Shown here one piece after another: positions 17,823 through 26,429 of a stretch of 64,000 bases of DNA; the first letter of the stretch is position 1; each line of letters begins with the position of its first letter. The notes beneath the pieces were generated by a model, which was not told where the DNA came from, made no database searches, and worked only from the letters and a program-made list of their open reading frames with translations. The DNA lies in contig JAIQFX010000003.1 in the NCBI GenBank assembly GCA_020073005.1, positions 1-64,000 of the forward strand, read 5' to 3'. This DNA is from Terriglobia bacterium. Its GTDB lineage: Bacteria; Acidobacteriota; Vicinamibacteria; Vicinamibacterales; CAVVIG01. A program made the position numbers and the translations under genes.

Positions 17823-20324
17823 TTGTTCGAATCCCTTCTTGCTGACATCCGGTTCGCGCTTCGGTGGCTGCGCAAGAGCCCCGGCTTCACGCTCGTGGCG
17901 ATCGCGTCGCTCGCCGCCGGAATCGGTTTCAACACCGCGCTCTTCACCGTCGTCGACGCACTGCTGTTCAAGCCGCTGCCGGTGTCGCGGCCCGATCGGC
18001 TCGTCGACATCTTCACGAGCGCGTCGGGCGGGCGCGGCGCGCTGTTCAGCACGACCTCCTATCCCGACTATCTCGATCTCCGATCGCAGAACGACGTCTT
18101 CGAGGACGTGATCGGCTACACGCCGATGTTCGGCGCGCTCGGCATCGAGACCGGATCGCGCCTGGCGATGGGCGAGATCGTCACGGGCAATTACTTCCGC
18201 GTGCTCGGCGTCAACGCGCTGATCGGCCGGACGCTGTCGCCGGAAGACGATGCGCCGGGCGCGTCGCGGGTCGCGGTCGTGTCGTACCGCTACTGGACCC
18301 GCGAGCTGGGATCCGCGCCGGACGTCGTCGGACGCACGATGCGGATTCGCGGCAATCCGCTGACGATCGTCGGCGTCCTGCCGCGCACCTTCACGGGCAT
18401 GGTTCCGGTGCTCGCGCCCGAGCTGTGGATTCCCGCGTCCGCGTCGCTCGACGTCGAGTCCGTCGGCCTGCGCGACGTCGTGCCGTCGCCGTCGGGCGCG
18501 AACCGTCTCGAGCGGCGGGGGGAGCGCTGGCTCTTTCTGCGCGGCCGGCTGAAAGACGGACGCACGATCGATCAGGCGCGCGCCAACCTCACGCTCCTGA
18601 TGTCGCGCCTCGCCGCGGCGTATCCGGCGACGAACAAGAATCGTGAGATCACGCTGAAAGCGACGAGCGACGTGCACTTCCACCCGATGGCGGATCCGCA
18701 GATTCTGCCGATCGCCGGCCTGCTGATGGGGATCGTCGGCCTCGTGCTGCTCATCGCGTGCGCCAACGTCGCGAGCATGCTGCTCGCGCGCGCGTCCGGC
18801 CGTCAGCGCGAGATCGGCGTCCGCCTCGCCATCGGCGCGAGCCGCGGCCGGCTCGTGCAGCAGCTCGTCACCGAATCGCTCGTGCTCTCCCTGCTCGGCG
18901 CCGTCGCGGGCGGGCTGCTCGCGTGGTGGATCACGTCGATCGTGGCCGCCGTGCACCTGCCGACGCCGATCCCGTTGACGTTCGATCTGCGAATGGACGG
19001 CCGCGTGCTCGCGTTCACGCTCGCGGCGATGGCGTTTGCCGGGTTGTTCGCCGGACTCGCGCCGGCCTGGCAGGCCACGAAACCGAATCTCGCGGCCGAG
19101 CTGCGCGGCGAGCAGACGGCGGGGCGGGCGGCGGGCCGCATGTGGACGCTGCGCGACGGCCTCGTCGCGGTGCAGATGGCGGTGACGATCGTCCTGCTCG
19201 TCGTCGCGGCGCTGCTGACGCGCAGTCTCATCGCGGCGCAGCGCACGAGCCTCGGCTTCCCCGTGAATCGGCTCGCGCTCGTCTCGTTCGATGCGAGCCA
19301 GCTGCGCTACGACCGGCCGCGCACGCAGCTCGTCTTCGATCGCGTCCTCGAGCGCATCCGCACGATCCCCGGCGTCGAAGCCGCCGGCGTGACGACGCGG
19401 CCGCCGTTCACGATCAATCAGAACCGCTGGGACATCTGGTTCCCGGGCCGTCAGCCGGTGGGACAGCCGGGGCCGACGGTCGAAGTGACGAGCGTGTCGG
19501 CGGGATATTTCGAGACGATGAACGTGCCGATCGTCGCGGGACGCGCGTTCACGGACGATGATGGTCCCGACGCGCCCCGCGTCGCGATCGTGAACGAAAC
19601 GATGGCGCGGCGGTACTGGCCCGGCGAGAACGCGCTCGGGCAGACGTTCCGCACGCGCGCCGGCGAAGGCCCGCTGTTCGAGATCGTCGGCGTGGCCGCG
19701 GATCACAAAGTGTCGACGGTGGGGGAGGCGCCGACGCCGTTCCTGCACGTCGCGCGCCGCCAGCAGTTCAGTCCGTACGCCGCCGTGATCGCCCGCACGC
19801 GCGGCGACGCGGACGCGCTGCTGCGGGACATGCGCCGGGAGATTCACGCGGTCGAACCGGACCTCGCGTTCATCGAAAATCAGACGATGGAGTCCGAGGT
19901 GTCGACGACGCTGTTTCCGGTGCGCGCGAGCGCGTGGCTGGTCAGCGCGGTCGGATTGATCGCGATGCTGCTCGCGGCCGTCGGGCTCTACGGCGTCGTC
20001 GCGTACTCGGTGGCGCGCCGGACGCGCGAGATCGGCATCCGCGTCGCGCTGGGCGCCGACGCGGGCAGCGTCGTCGGGCTGGTGATGCGGCAGGGCCTGC
20101 TCGTCTGCGGCGTCGGCCTCGTGTCCGGCGGCCTGCTCGCCGCGGTGCTCGCGCTCGTCGCGCGGCAGCAGCTGGCGGCGCTCCTGTACGGCATCGGGTT
20201 TCTGGACGCCGTGTCGTGGATCGGCGCGGCGGTCACGCTGATCGTCGTCTCCGCGCTCGCGAACCTCGTCCCCGCCTGGCGCGCGGCGAGGGTCGATCCC
20301 TCGGTCGCTCTGCGGATCGAATAG
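17823..20324 (+). CDS. ADOP-type MacB/FtsX permease, paralogue of the one at 6303
   Basis: An 833-residue permease starting LFESLLADIRFALRWLRKSP after a TTG codon. The open frame extends upstream to 17739 but that stretch is phrase repeat. The membrane helix GFTLVAIASLAAGIGFNTALF, the core blocks (MAMGEIVTGNYFRVLGV-like, VSYRYWTRELGSAPDVVGR) and FtsX hallmarks (LLIACANVASMLLARASGRQREIGVRLAIG over two lines; GLYGVVAYSVARRTREIGIR) match the 6303 permease nearly block for block. The full core is present, unlike the permease at 2245. 84 nt of phrase repeat separate it from another permease on the same strand. Substrate unknown. Confidence 0.92.
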   Translation: MFESLLADIRFALRWLRKSPGFTLVAIASLAAGIGFNTALFTVVDALLFKPLPVSRPDRLVDIFTSASGGRGALFSTTSYPDYLDLRSQNDVFEDVIGYTPMFGALGIETGSRLAMGEIVTGNYFRVLGVNALIGRTLSPEDDAPGASRVAVVSYRYWTRELGSAPDVVGRTMRIRGNPLTIVGVLPRTFTGMVPVLAPELWIPASASLDVESVGLRDVVPSPSGANRLERRGERWLFLRGRLKDGRTIDQARANLTLLMSRLAAAYPATNKNREITLKATSDVHFHPMADPQILPIAGLLMGIVGLVLLIACANVASMLLARASGRQREIGVRLAIGASRGRLVQQLVTESLVLSLLGAVAGGLLAWWITSIVAAVHLPTPIPLTFDLRMDGRVLAFTLAAMAFAGLFAGLAPAWQATKPNLAAELRGEQTAGRAAGRMWTLRDGLVAVQMAVTIVLLVVAALLTRSLIAAQRTSLGFPVNRLALVSFDASQLRYDRPRTQLVFDRVLERIRTIPGVEAAGVTTRPPFTINQNRWDIWFPGRQPVGQPGPTVEVTSVSAGYFETMNVPIVAGRAFTDDDGPDAPRVAIVNETMARRYWPGENALGQTFRTRAGEGPLFEIVGVAADHKVSTVGEAPTPFLHVARRQQFSPYAAVIARTRGDADALLRDMRREIHAVEPDLAFIENQTMESEVSTTLFPVRASAWLVSAVGLIAMLLAAVGLYGVVAYSVARRTREIGIRVALGADAGSVVGLVMRQGLLVCGVGLVSGGLLAAVLALVARQQLAALLYGIGFLDAVSWIGAAVTLIVVSALANLVPAWRAARVDPSVALRIE

Positions 20325-20327
20325 AGA

Positions 20328-20402
20328 CTTCAGAACTGAGAACTCGGAACCGAGAACTCTGAACCCTGAACCCTGAACCCGGCACCCTGAACCCGCGTCT
20401 AC
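20328..20402. repeat. Phrase repeat (gaactctgaaccctgaaccc)
   Basis: Iterated cagaactgagaactcgg / ctgaaccctgaaccc words fill the gap between two permease genes; no promoter or terminator is recognisable in it. Confidence 0.75.
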
Positions 20403-20408
20403 GTCCAC

Positions 20409-22913
20409 ATGCTTTCTGATATCCGCGTCGGCCTGCGGCTTCTCTGGAAGGACAAGGCGTTCACGCTTGCGACGGCGTTGACGCTGGCGCTGTGCATCGG
20501 CGCCAACACGGCGCTGTTTTCCGTCGTCCACAACGTCCTGCTGAAGCCGCTCCCCGTGCCCGAGTCCGATCGCATCGTGCTGATGGGCAATGCCTATCCC
20601 AAGGCCGGCGAGGCCGCGGCCATCGGATCGAACTCCAGCGTGCCCGATTACTACGACCGGCTGCGCGACATGGACGTCTTCGAGGAACAGGCGTTCTTCA
20701 ACGGGGGTAACCAGAGCATCGACCAGAACGGGACGCCGGTCCGCGTCCGGATGAACCGCGTCACGCCGTCGTTCTTCCGCCTGCTGCGCATCGCGCCCGC
20801 GCTGGGGCGCGCGTTCAGCGAGGAGGACGGCACGGTCGGCAACGACAAGAAAGTCGTGCTCAGCTACGCGCTGTGGCAATCGGCGTTCGGCGGCGATCCG
20901 TCGGCCGTCGGGAAGGACCTGCGCCTCGACGGCCAGCCGTTCACCGTAATCGGCGTCATGCCGAAGGGGTTCTACTTCGTGAACCCGACCGTGATGCTGT
21001 GGCGCCCGCTGGCGTTCACCGATCAGCAGAAGAGCGACGAGCAGCGGCACAGCAACAACTATCAGAACATCGCGCGCCTGAAGCCCGGCGCCACCATCCA
21101 GCGGGCGCAGCAGCAGGTCGACGCCATCAACGCGCGCAATCTGGACAAGTTTCCGCAGCTCAAGCCGCTGCTCATCAACGCCGGCTTCCACACGACGGTC
21201 GATCCGCTCCAGGAAACACTCGTGCGAAACATCAAGCCGACGCTGTACCTGATGTGGGGCGGCGCGCTCTTCGTGCTGCTGATCGGCTGCGTCAACGTCG
21301 CCAATCTCGCGCTCGTCCGGTCGCGCGCGCGGATGAAGGAGCTCGCCACGCGCCTCGCGCTTGGCGGGGGCCGCTGGCGCGTCGGCCGTCAGCTCGTGAC
21401 CGAGAGCCTGCTGCTCACGCTCGTGTCGGCCGGGGCCGGTCTGCTCGTCGGCGCCGCGGCGCTGCGCCTGCTGGGCACGCTGAACATTCAGGACCTGCCG
21501 CGCGGCGAGGAGATTCGCCTCGATGGCGTCGTCGTCGCGTACACGGTCGCGGTCGCGGCGGCGATCGGGTTCGTGCTCGGATTGATACCCGTCACGAACG
21601 CGCTGCCCGTCAGCCTGACGTCGGTGCTCCGCGAGGAGGGCCGCTCGGGCACCGCCGGCCGCGGCGCGCGCACGCTGCGGCGGGCGCTTGTGGTCGCGCA
21701 GGTCGCGTTCGCGTTCGTGCTGCTCGTCGGCGCCGGGCTCCTGTTCGCCAGCTTCCGCCAGGTGCTGTCGATTCAACCCGGGTTCAACCCCGACGGCGTG
21801 CTGACGGCGTCGGTCAGCCTGCCGCGCGCGCGGTACGGCGACGACACCAAGCTGATTGGGTTCACGCACGAAGCGCTGGCGCGCATTCGCGCCCTGCCGG
21901 GCGTCATCGGCGTCGGCGCCACCGACACGATTCCCTTCGGCGGCAATCACAGCGACAGCGTGATTTTCGCCGAGGGTTATCAGATGAAGCCGGGCGAGTC
22001 GGTGATCTCGCCGAGCCAGGTGGATGTGACTCCCGGCTACTTCGAGACGATGGGCGTGCGCCTCGCGCGCGGCCGGTTCTTCGACGCGCGCGACGCCGCC
22101 GTCGGCAAGGTGCCCGCCGGCGGCGGCCGGCCGATCGGCGCGTTCTCGATCATGGTGGACGAGACGCTCGCGAAGCGGTTCTGGCCGAATCAGGATCCGA
22201 TCGGGCGCCGCATGTTCAAGCCGAACGACATCGCCGCCGGCGACATCACGGCGGTCAACGAGAAGACGGTGTTTTTCACCGTCGTCGGCGTCATCGCCGA
22301 CATGAGGCTGCACGATCTGACCGAAGGGGCGAAGTCGGTTGGCGCGTACTACTTTCCCATGGACCAGGACACGTCGTCGGGCATGACGTTCGCCGTCAGG
22401 ACCGCGGGCGATCCGCTGTCGCTGACGAGCGCCGTCCGCGGCGCGCTCAACGGACTGGACCGCGAGCTGCCGGTGTACGACATCCAGACGATGGATCAGC
22501 GGATGGAGAAGTCGCTGGTGAGCCGGCGCTCGCCGGTCGTGCTGTCGCTCAGCTTCGGCGCGGTGGCGCTCTTCCTCTCCGCGATCGGCATCTACGGCGT
22601 GCTGGCGTACCTGGTCACGCAGCGGCGGCGGGAGATTGGGATCCGCATCGCGCTCGGCAGCAGCACGGGCGCCATCTTCGAGCTCATCCTGCGCGAGGGG
22701 CTCTGGCTCGTCGCCGCCGGGTTCGTGCTGGGCGGCGTCGGCGCGTTCGCGCTGCGCAAGAGCCTCGAGAGCCAGCTGTACGGCGTCAGCGCCACGGATC
22801 CGGTCGTGCTCGTCGCGGTCACGGCGACGCTTGCGCTCGTCGCGCTGACCGCGTGCGCGCTGCCCGCCCGCCGCGCGACGAGAATCGACCCGATCGTGGC
22901 GCTGGCGGAATAG
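20409..22913 (+). CDS. ADOP-type MacB/FtsX permease (different subfamily)
   Basis: An 834-residue permease starting MLSDIRVGLRLLWKDKAFTL. It differs from the 6303/17823 pair: CIGANTALFSVVHNVLLKPLP, a core with NGGNQSIDQNGTPVRVRMNRVTPSFFRLL, and the block YALWQSAFGGDPSAVGKDLRLDG...VIGVMP complete between residues about 150 and 190. The membrane hallmark is LLIGCVNVANLALVRSRARMKELATRLALGGGRWR. A longer insert around 555-620 (FFDARDAAVGKVPAGGGRPIGAF, FKPNDIAAGDITAVNEKTVFF) decorates the second periplasmic domain. It makes a useful reference for the missing block in the 2245 permease. The MFS gene begins 10 nt downstream. Confidence 0.93.
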   Translation: MLSDIRVGLRLLWKDKAFTLATALTLALCIGANTALFSVVHNVLLKPLPVPESDRIVLMGNAYPKAGEAAAIGSNSSVPDYYDRLRDMDVFEEQAFFNGGNQSIDQNGTPVRVRMNRVTPSFFRLLRIAPALGRAFSEEDGTVGNDKKVVLSYALWQSAFGGDPSAVGKDLRLDGQPFTVIGVMPKGFYFVNPTVMLWRPLAFTDQQKSDEQRHSNNYQNIARLKPGATIQRAQQQVDAINARNLDKFPQLKPLLINAGFHTTVDPLQETLVRNIKPTLYLMWGGALFVLLIGCVNVANLALVRSRARMKELATRLALGGGRWRVGRQLVTESLLLTLVSAGAGLLVGAAALRLLGTLNIQDLPRGEEIRLDGVVVAYTVAVAAAIGFVLGLIPVTNALPVSLTSVLREEGRSGTAGRGARTLRRALVVAQVAFAFVLLVGAGLLFASFRQVLSIQPGFNPDGVLTASVSLPRARYGDDTKLIGFTHEALARIRALPGVIGVGATDTIPFGGNHSDSVIFAEGYQMKPGESVISPSQVDVTPGYFETMGVRLARGRFFDARDAAVGKVPAGGGRPIGAFSIMVDETLAKRFWPNQDPIGRRMFKPNDIAAGDITAVNEKTVFFTVVGVIADMRLHDLTEGAKSVGAYYFPMDQDTSSGMTFAVRTAGDPLSLTSAVRGALNGLDRELPVYDIQTMDQRMEKSLVSRRSPVVLSLSFGAVALFLSAIGIYGVLAYLVTQRRREIGIRIALGSSTGAIFELILREGLWLVAAGFVLGGVGAFALRKSLESQLYGVSATDPVVLVAVTATLALVALTACALPARRATRIDPIVALAE

Positions 22914-22916
22914 AAT
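22911..22916 (+). promoter_or_regulatory. -10-like TAGAAT before the MFS gene
   Basis: TAGAAT, which includes the permease stop codon TAG, ends 7 nt before the GTG start; fits the leaderless pattern. Confidence 0.35.
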
Positions 22917-22923
22917 CCTCCGC

Positions 22924-24249
22924 GTGCCCACCGCCGACGCCGCGCCAGTTCTCGCCAAAGCGCGCCGCCGGCTGATTCCCTTTCTCTTCCTCCTCTACAT
23001 CGTCGCCTACCTCGATCGCATCAACGTCGGGTTCGCCGCGCTGCAGATGAACCGGGCGCTCGGCTTCTCGGCGTCGACGTACGGGTTCGGCGCCGGCATC
23101 TTCTTTCTCAGCTACGTTCTGTTCGAGATTCCGAGCAACGTGATCCTCGCGCGCGTCGGCGCGCGGCTGTGGATCGCGCGGATCATGATCACGTGGGGAC
23201 TCGTCTCGTCGGGGATGATGTTCGTCCACGGCGTGACGGGCTTCTACACGCTGCGATTCCTGCTCGGCCTCGCCGAGGCCGGATTCTTTCCGGGCATCAT
23301 CTTCTATTTCACGCGCTGGTTCCCGCCGCGCGAGCGCGCGCGGACGATCGCGACGTTCATGACGGCGACGCTGACCGCGGGCGTGATCGGCGCGCCGATC
23401 TCCGGCGCGCTGCTGTCGATTCACGGCCTCGGGCTGGCCGGATGGCAATGGCTGTTCGTTCTCGAGGGCCTGCCGGCGATCGTCCTGGGCTTCGTCGTGC
23501 TGTTCGTGCTGCCCGACGGACCCGACACCGCGCGCTGGTTGAGCGACGCGGAACGCGCGGCGGTGCGCGATGCGCTGAGCGGGGGACGGGTCTCCGGTCA
23601 CGCCGACGGCGGAGACCCGTCCCCTTTGTCCGACCCGTCCCCGTCCACCCGCGAGGCGCTCTCGAGCGGCCGCGTGTGGCTCGTCTCGGTCAGCCACTTC
23701 CTGCTGATTCCGGTCGCGCTGTACGGGATCGGCTTCTGGATGCCGCAGATTCTGAAGAGCGCGTCGGGCGCGAGCGACTTCATCGTCGGCGTGCTGACGG
23801 CGATCCCGTACGCCTGCGGCGCAGTGGCGATGGTAATCGCCGGACGGCATTCGGATCGCACGGGCGAGCGGCGATGGCATGTCGCGATCGCCGCGGCGGT
23901 CTGCGCATCGGGTCTCGTGCTCAGCACGATGGCCGCCGGCCCCGTGTGGTCAGTCGTGACGCTGTCGCTCGCGATGATCGGACTCGCCGGCGTGTTCGGT
24001 CCGTTCTGGGCGCTCGCGTCGGTCACGATTCGCGGCACCGGCGCCGCGGCCGCGATCGCGCTCATCAACTCGGTGGGGAATACGGGCGGCTTCGTCGGTC
24101 CGTATCTGCTCGGCGCGATCAACGACGCGATGCACAGTTTCGCGATGGGGCTGTACGCGATCGCCGCGATGCTGCTGCTCGGCGGCGCGCTGGTGCTCGG
24201 CGTGCGCGACGGCGGTCTGGCTGACGCCGGACGCCACTCGTCCTCCTAA
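22924..24249 (+). CDS. MFS anion:cation symporter-type transporter with repeat in its central loop
   Basis: A 441-residue, 12-helix secondary carrier of the ACS/phthalate-permease type that takes up organic anions. Family marks: LFLLYIVAYLDRINVGFAAL (22-41), FFLSYVLFEIPSNVILARVGARLWIARIMITWG and FTRWFPPRERARTIATFMTA. Helices 1-6 lie before about residue 200 and helices 7-12 after 250. The cytoplasmic loop between them (219-245) is encoded partly by hairpin element copy 2 and an extra half arm (GGRVSG...GGDPSPLSDPSPS), so the loop has been extended by a DNA repeat in frame. GTG start at 22924. No catabolic enzyme adjacent identifies the substrate. Confidence 0.92.
   Translation: MPTADAAPVLAKARRRLIPFLFLLYIVAYLDRINVGFAALQMNRALGFSASTYGFGAGIFFLSYVLFEIPSNVILARVGARLWIARIMITWGLVSSGMMFVHGVTGFYTLRFLLGLAEAGFFPGIIFYFTRWFPPRERARTIATFMTATLTAGVIGAPISGALLSIHGLGLAGWQWLFVLEGLPAIVLGFVVLFVLPDGPDTARWLSDAERAAVRDALSGGRVSGHADGGDPSPLSDPSPSTREALSSGRVWLVSVSHFLLIPVALYGIGFWMPQILKSASGASDFIVGVLTAIPYACGAVAMVIAGRHSDRTGERRWHVAIAAAVCASGLVLSTMAAGPVWSVVTLSLAMIGLAGVFGPFWALASVTIRGTGAAAAIALINSVGNTGGFVGPYLLGAINDAMHSFAMGLYAIAAMLLLGGALVLGVRDGGLADAGRHSSS
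23582..23624. repeat. GGGACGGG hairpin element, copy 2 (in the MFS gene)
   Basis: Perfect 14-bp arms GGGGACGGGTCTCC/GGAGACCCGTCCCC, loop 15 nt, in frame in the inter-domain loop; a further half arm GACCCGTCCCCG follows at 23633. Confidence 0.92.
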
Positions 24250-24263
24250 TTCGACCCTTCGTC
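24250..24263 (+). repeat. Fragment TTCGACCCTTCGTC shared with 48790-48819
   Basis: 14 nt identical to the start of the in-frame repeat in the LmbE-type gene; here it lies in the gap after the MFS gene. Confidence 0.4.
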
Positions 24264-24273
24264 GACATTTCCG

Positions 24274-24335
24274 GCTCGCCTGAAAGGCTCGCCCTACAAT
24301 TGCTGGCAGATGTAGCGCGAGGCTTTCAGCCGAGC
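24274..24335. repeat. Two TAG-headed elements in inverted orientation, copies d and e
   Basis: Copy d (24274-24296, minus) and copy e (24313-24335, plus) face each other across 16 nt, making a larger 62-nt palindrome just upstream of the ABC ATPase gene. Confidence 0.85.
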
Positions 24336-24342
24336 GATCACC

Positions 24343-25101
24343 ATGCTGACCATCAACCATCTGCGAAAGTCCTACGGGCCGCTCGTCGCGGTCGACGACG
24401 TTTCGTTTTCGGTCGAGCGCGGCCAGCTCGTCGGCCTGCTCGGCCCCAACGGCGCCGGCAAGACGACGACCGTGTCGATGGTCGCCGGTCTGGTGACGCC
24501 AGACACAGGCGACGTCCTCGTCGGCGGCGCCGCGCTCAGGGGCGACACCGATCCGAAGAAGCGGCAGATCGGACTCGTCCCGCAGGATCTCGCGCTGTAC
24601 GACGAGCTGTCGGCGCGCGCCAACCTGCGCTTCTTCGGCGCGCTCTACGATCTCTCCGGCGCCGCGCTCGACAAGGCGATCGCCGCCGCGCTCGAGCTGG
24701 TCGGCCTCGCCGATCGCGAGCGCGATCTCGTGAAGACGTTCAGCGGCGGCATGAAACGCCGGCTGAATCTCGCCGCCGGCCTGCTGCACGATCCGGACAT
24801 CCTGCTGCTCGACGAACCCACGGTCGGCGTCGATCCGCAGAGCCGCAACGCGATCTTCGACAACCTCGAAGAGCTGAAGCGCCGCGGCAAGGCGCTGCTC
24901 TACACCACGCACTACATGGAAGAAGTCGAGCGCCTCGCGGATCGCATCGTCGTGATCGATCACGGTGGGGTGATCGCGGACGACACGCTGTCCGGCCTGT
25001 TGAACGGGGACGGGTCTCGGAGCGCGCTGGAGGCCGAGACCCGTCCCCGTACTCTCGAGGCGGTCTTCCTCACGCTGACGGGAAGGAGCCTGCGCGACTG
25101 A
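24343..25101 (+). CDS. ABC transporter ATP-binding protein (ABC-2 exporter type)
   Basis: A 252-residue cytoplasmic ATPase that powers the membrane protein encoded directly downstream. Walker A GPNGAGKT (34-41), Q-loop PQDLALYDE (80-88), signature FSGGMKRRL (133-141), Walker B ILLLDEP (153-159), D-loop and switch-His in LYTTHYMEEVERL (about 182-194). It belongs to the NodI/DrrA/CcmA-like exporters. The C-terminal tail is altered: residues about 221-236 (NGDGSRSALEAETRPR) are encoded by hairpin element copy 3, in frame, ten or so residues before the end of the protein. The stop overlaps the permease start (TGATG), so the two are translationally coupled. Confidence 0.95.
   Translation: MLTINHLRKSYGPLVAVDDVSFSVERGQLVGLLGPNGAGKTTTVSMVAGLVTPDTGDVLVGGAALRGDTDPKKRQIGLVPQDLALYDELSARANLRFFGALYDLSGAALDKAIAAALELVGLADRERDLVKTFSGGMKRRLNLAAGLLHDPDILLLDEPTVGVDPQSRNAIFDNLEELKRRGKALLYTTHYMEEVERLADRIVVIDHGGVIADDTLSGLLNGDGSRSALEAETRPRTLEAVFLTLTGRSLRD
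25004..25050. repeat. GGGACGGG hairpin element, copy 3 (in the ABC ATPase gene)
   Basis: 17-bp perfect arms (25004-25020, 25034-25050), core GGGGACGGGTCTCGG/CCGAGACCCGTCCCC, loop 13 nt; translated in frame near the C-terminus. Confidence 0.93.
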
Positions 25102-26396
25102 TGGCGAACATTCCAGTCACACCGCTTCTCGCGATGATCCGCAAGGATCTGCAGCTCTTCTTCAGCGACCGGCGATCCGTGATCGTGAGCTTCGTCGTGC
25201 CGATCGCGATCGGCGCGTTCTTCGGGTCGATCTTCTCCGGCCCGGGCGACAACGCCGAGCCCGCCCGCATCGCCATCGCCGTCATCGATCAGGACGGGAG
25301 CGCGATCTCGAAGGCGATCGTCACCGGATTGCAGAGCGATCGGAACCTGAAGGTGGCGACGCCGGCCGAAGCCGAGGCGCGCGACGCCGTCAAGCGCGGC
25401 CGGACCGCGGTCGGCGTGATCATCCCGAAGAATTTCGGCGACGCGGCGGGCAAGGCGTTCTTCGGCGGCGGCGCCAAGCCGGACGTGAATCTCGTCTACG
25501 ACCCGTCACGCAACACCGAGCTCGCGATGGTGCGCGGGATCATGACGCAGCACATCATGGACGCCGTGAGCCGCGAGATGTTCGGCGGCGCGATGGGGAA
25601 GCAGTACGTCGAGAAGTCGCTGCCCGAGATCGAATCGTCGAAGATGCCGGCCGAGCAGAAGGCGGTGCTGCTGCAGCTGCTGCGATCCGTTCAGGGCGTC
25701 TACAACCAGCCCGCCGGCGCGGGCGGCCGGCCGCAGGGCGTGACGATGCCGTACGCCGTGCACGAAGAGGCGATGACGGCAGGATCGAACGTCGCGTACA
25801 ACGGCTACGCGCACTCGTTCGCCGGGATGGGGATTCAGTTCCTGCTCTTCGCGATGGCGAATCTCGGCGTGGAGATGCTGCTCGAGCGGCAGCGCGGCCT
25901 GTGGAGGCGGCTGCGCAGCGCGCCGGTGTCGCGCTTCACGCTGCTGACGGGAAAAGCGGCGAGCGGATCGATCATCTCGTTTCTGATCCTCACGGTCTGC
26001 TTCGCGTTCGCGATGATCGTCTTCAAGGTCCGCATCCAGGGCAGCGTCGTCGGATTCCTTGGCGTCGCGATCGCGTGCTCGATCATGGCGTCGAGTTTCG
26101 GGCTGTTGGTGGCCGCGCTCGGCAACTCGCCGGCGACCGCGCGCGGCATCACGACGCTCGCGGTGCTGATGATGGTGATGCTGGGCGGCGCCTGGGTGCC
26201 GACGTTCGTCTTCCCGGCGTGGCTGCAGCAGTTCACGCTGATCGTGCCGGTGCGATGGGCGGTCGACGGGCTCGACGCGACGACGTGGCGCGGCGTCGGC
26301 CTCGCGGGCGCGCTCGCGCCGATCGGCGTGTTGCTCGCGTTCGCCGCGGCGTTCGGCGCGCTGGCCGCGAGCCGCTTCAAGTGGGAAGAGGCGTGA
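25101..26396 (+). CDS. ABC-2 type exporter membrane subunit
   Basis: A 431-residue integral membrane protein. One N-terminal membrane helix (SVIVSFVVPIAIGAFFGSIF, about 27-46) is followed by a large extracytoplasmic domain (to about 240), then five hydrophobic segments in the C-terminal half (FAGMGIQFLLFAMANLGVEML, GSIISFLILTVCFAFAMIVF, FLGVAIACSIMASSFGLLVAAL, GITTLAVLMMVMLGGAWVP, LAPIGVLLAFAAAFGALAA). This is the YhhJ/YbhR-like plan of drug or ion exporters. With the upstream ATPase it forms a two-gene exporter; no membrane-fusion protein or TolC-like gene is adjacent. Substrate unknown. Confidence 0.92.
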   Translation: MANIPVTPLLAMIRKDLQLFFSDRRSVIVSFVVPIAIGAFFGSIFSGPGDNAEPARIAIAVIDQDGSAISKAIVTGLQSDRNLKVATPAEAEARDAVKRGRTAVGVIIPKNFGDAAGKAFFGGGAKPDVNLVYDPSRNTELAMVRGIMTQHIMDAVSREMFGGAMGKQYVEKSLPEIESSKMPAEQKAVLLQLLRSVQGVYNQPAGAGGRPQGVTMPYAVHEEAMTAGSNVAYNGYAHSFAGMGIQFLLFAMANLGVEMLLERQRGLWRRLRSAPVSRFTLLTGKAASGSIISFLILTVCFAFAMIVFKVRIQGSVVGFLGVAIACSIMASSFGLLVAALGNSPATARGITTLAVLMMVMLGGAWVPTFVFPAWLQQFTLIVPVRWAVDGLDATTWRGVGLAGALAPIGVLLAFAAAFGALAASRFKWEEA

Positions 26397-26429
26397 GGGC
26401 GGACACGCGGGTCCGCCCCCACGCCGTAG

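Noticed and set aside
17703-22958. A 1751-codon open frame on the minus strand (and many similar long antisense frames)
   Set aside because: It is antisense to two well-recognised permease genes; its product is Arg/Ala/Asp-rich without domains. In DNA this GC-rich, stop codons are rare in some shadow frames.
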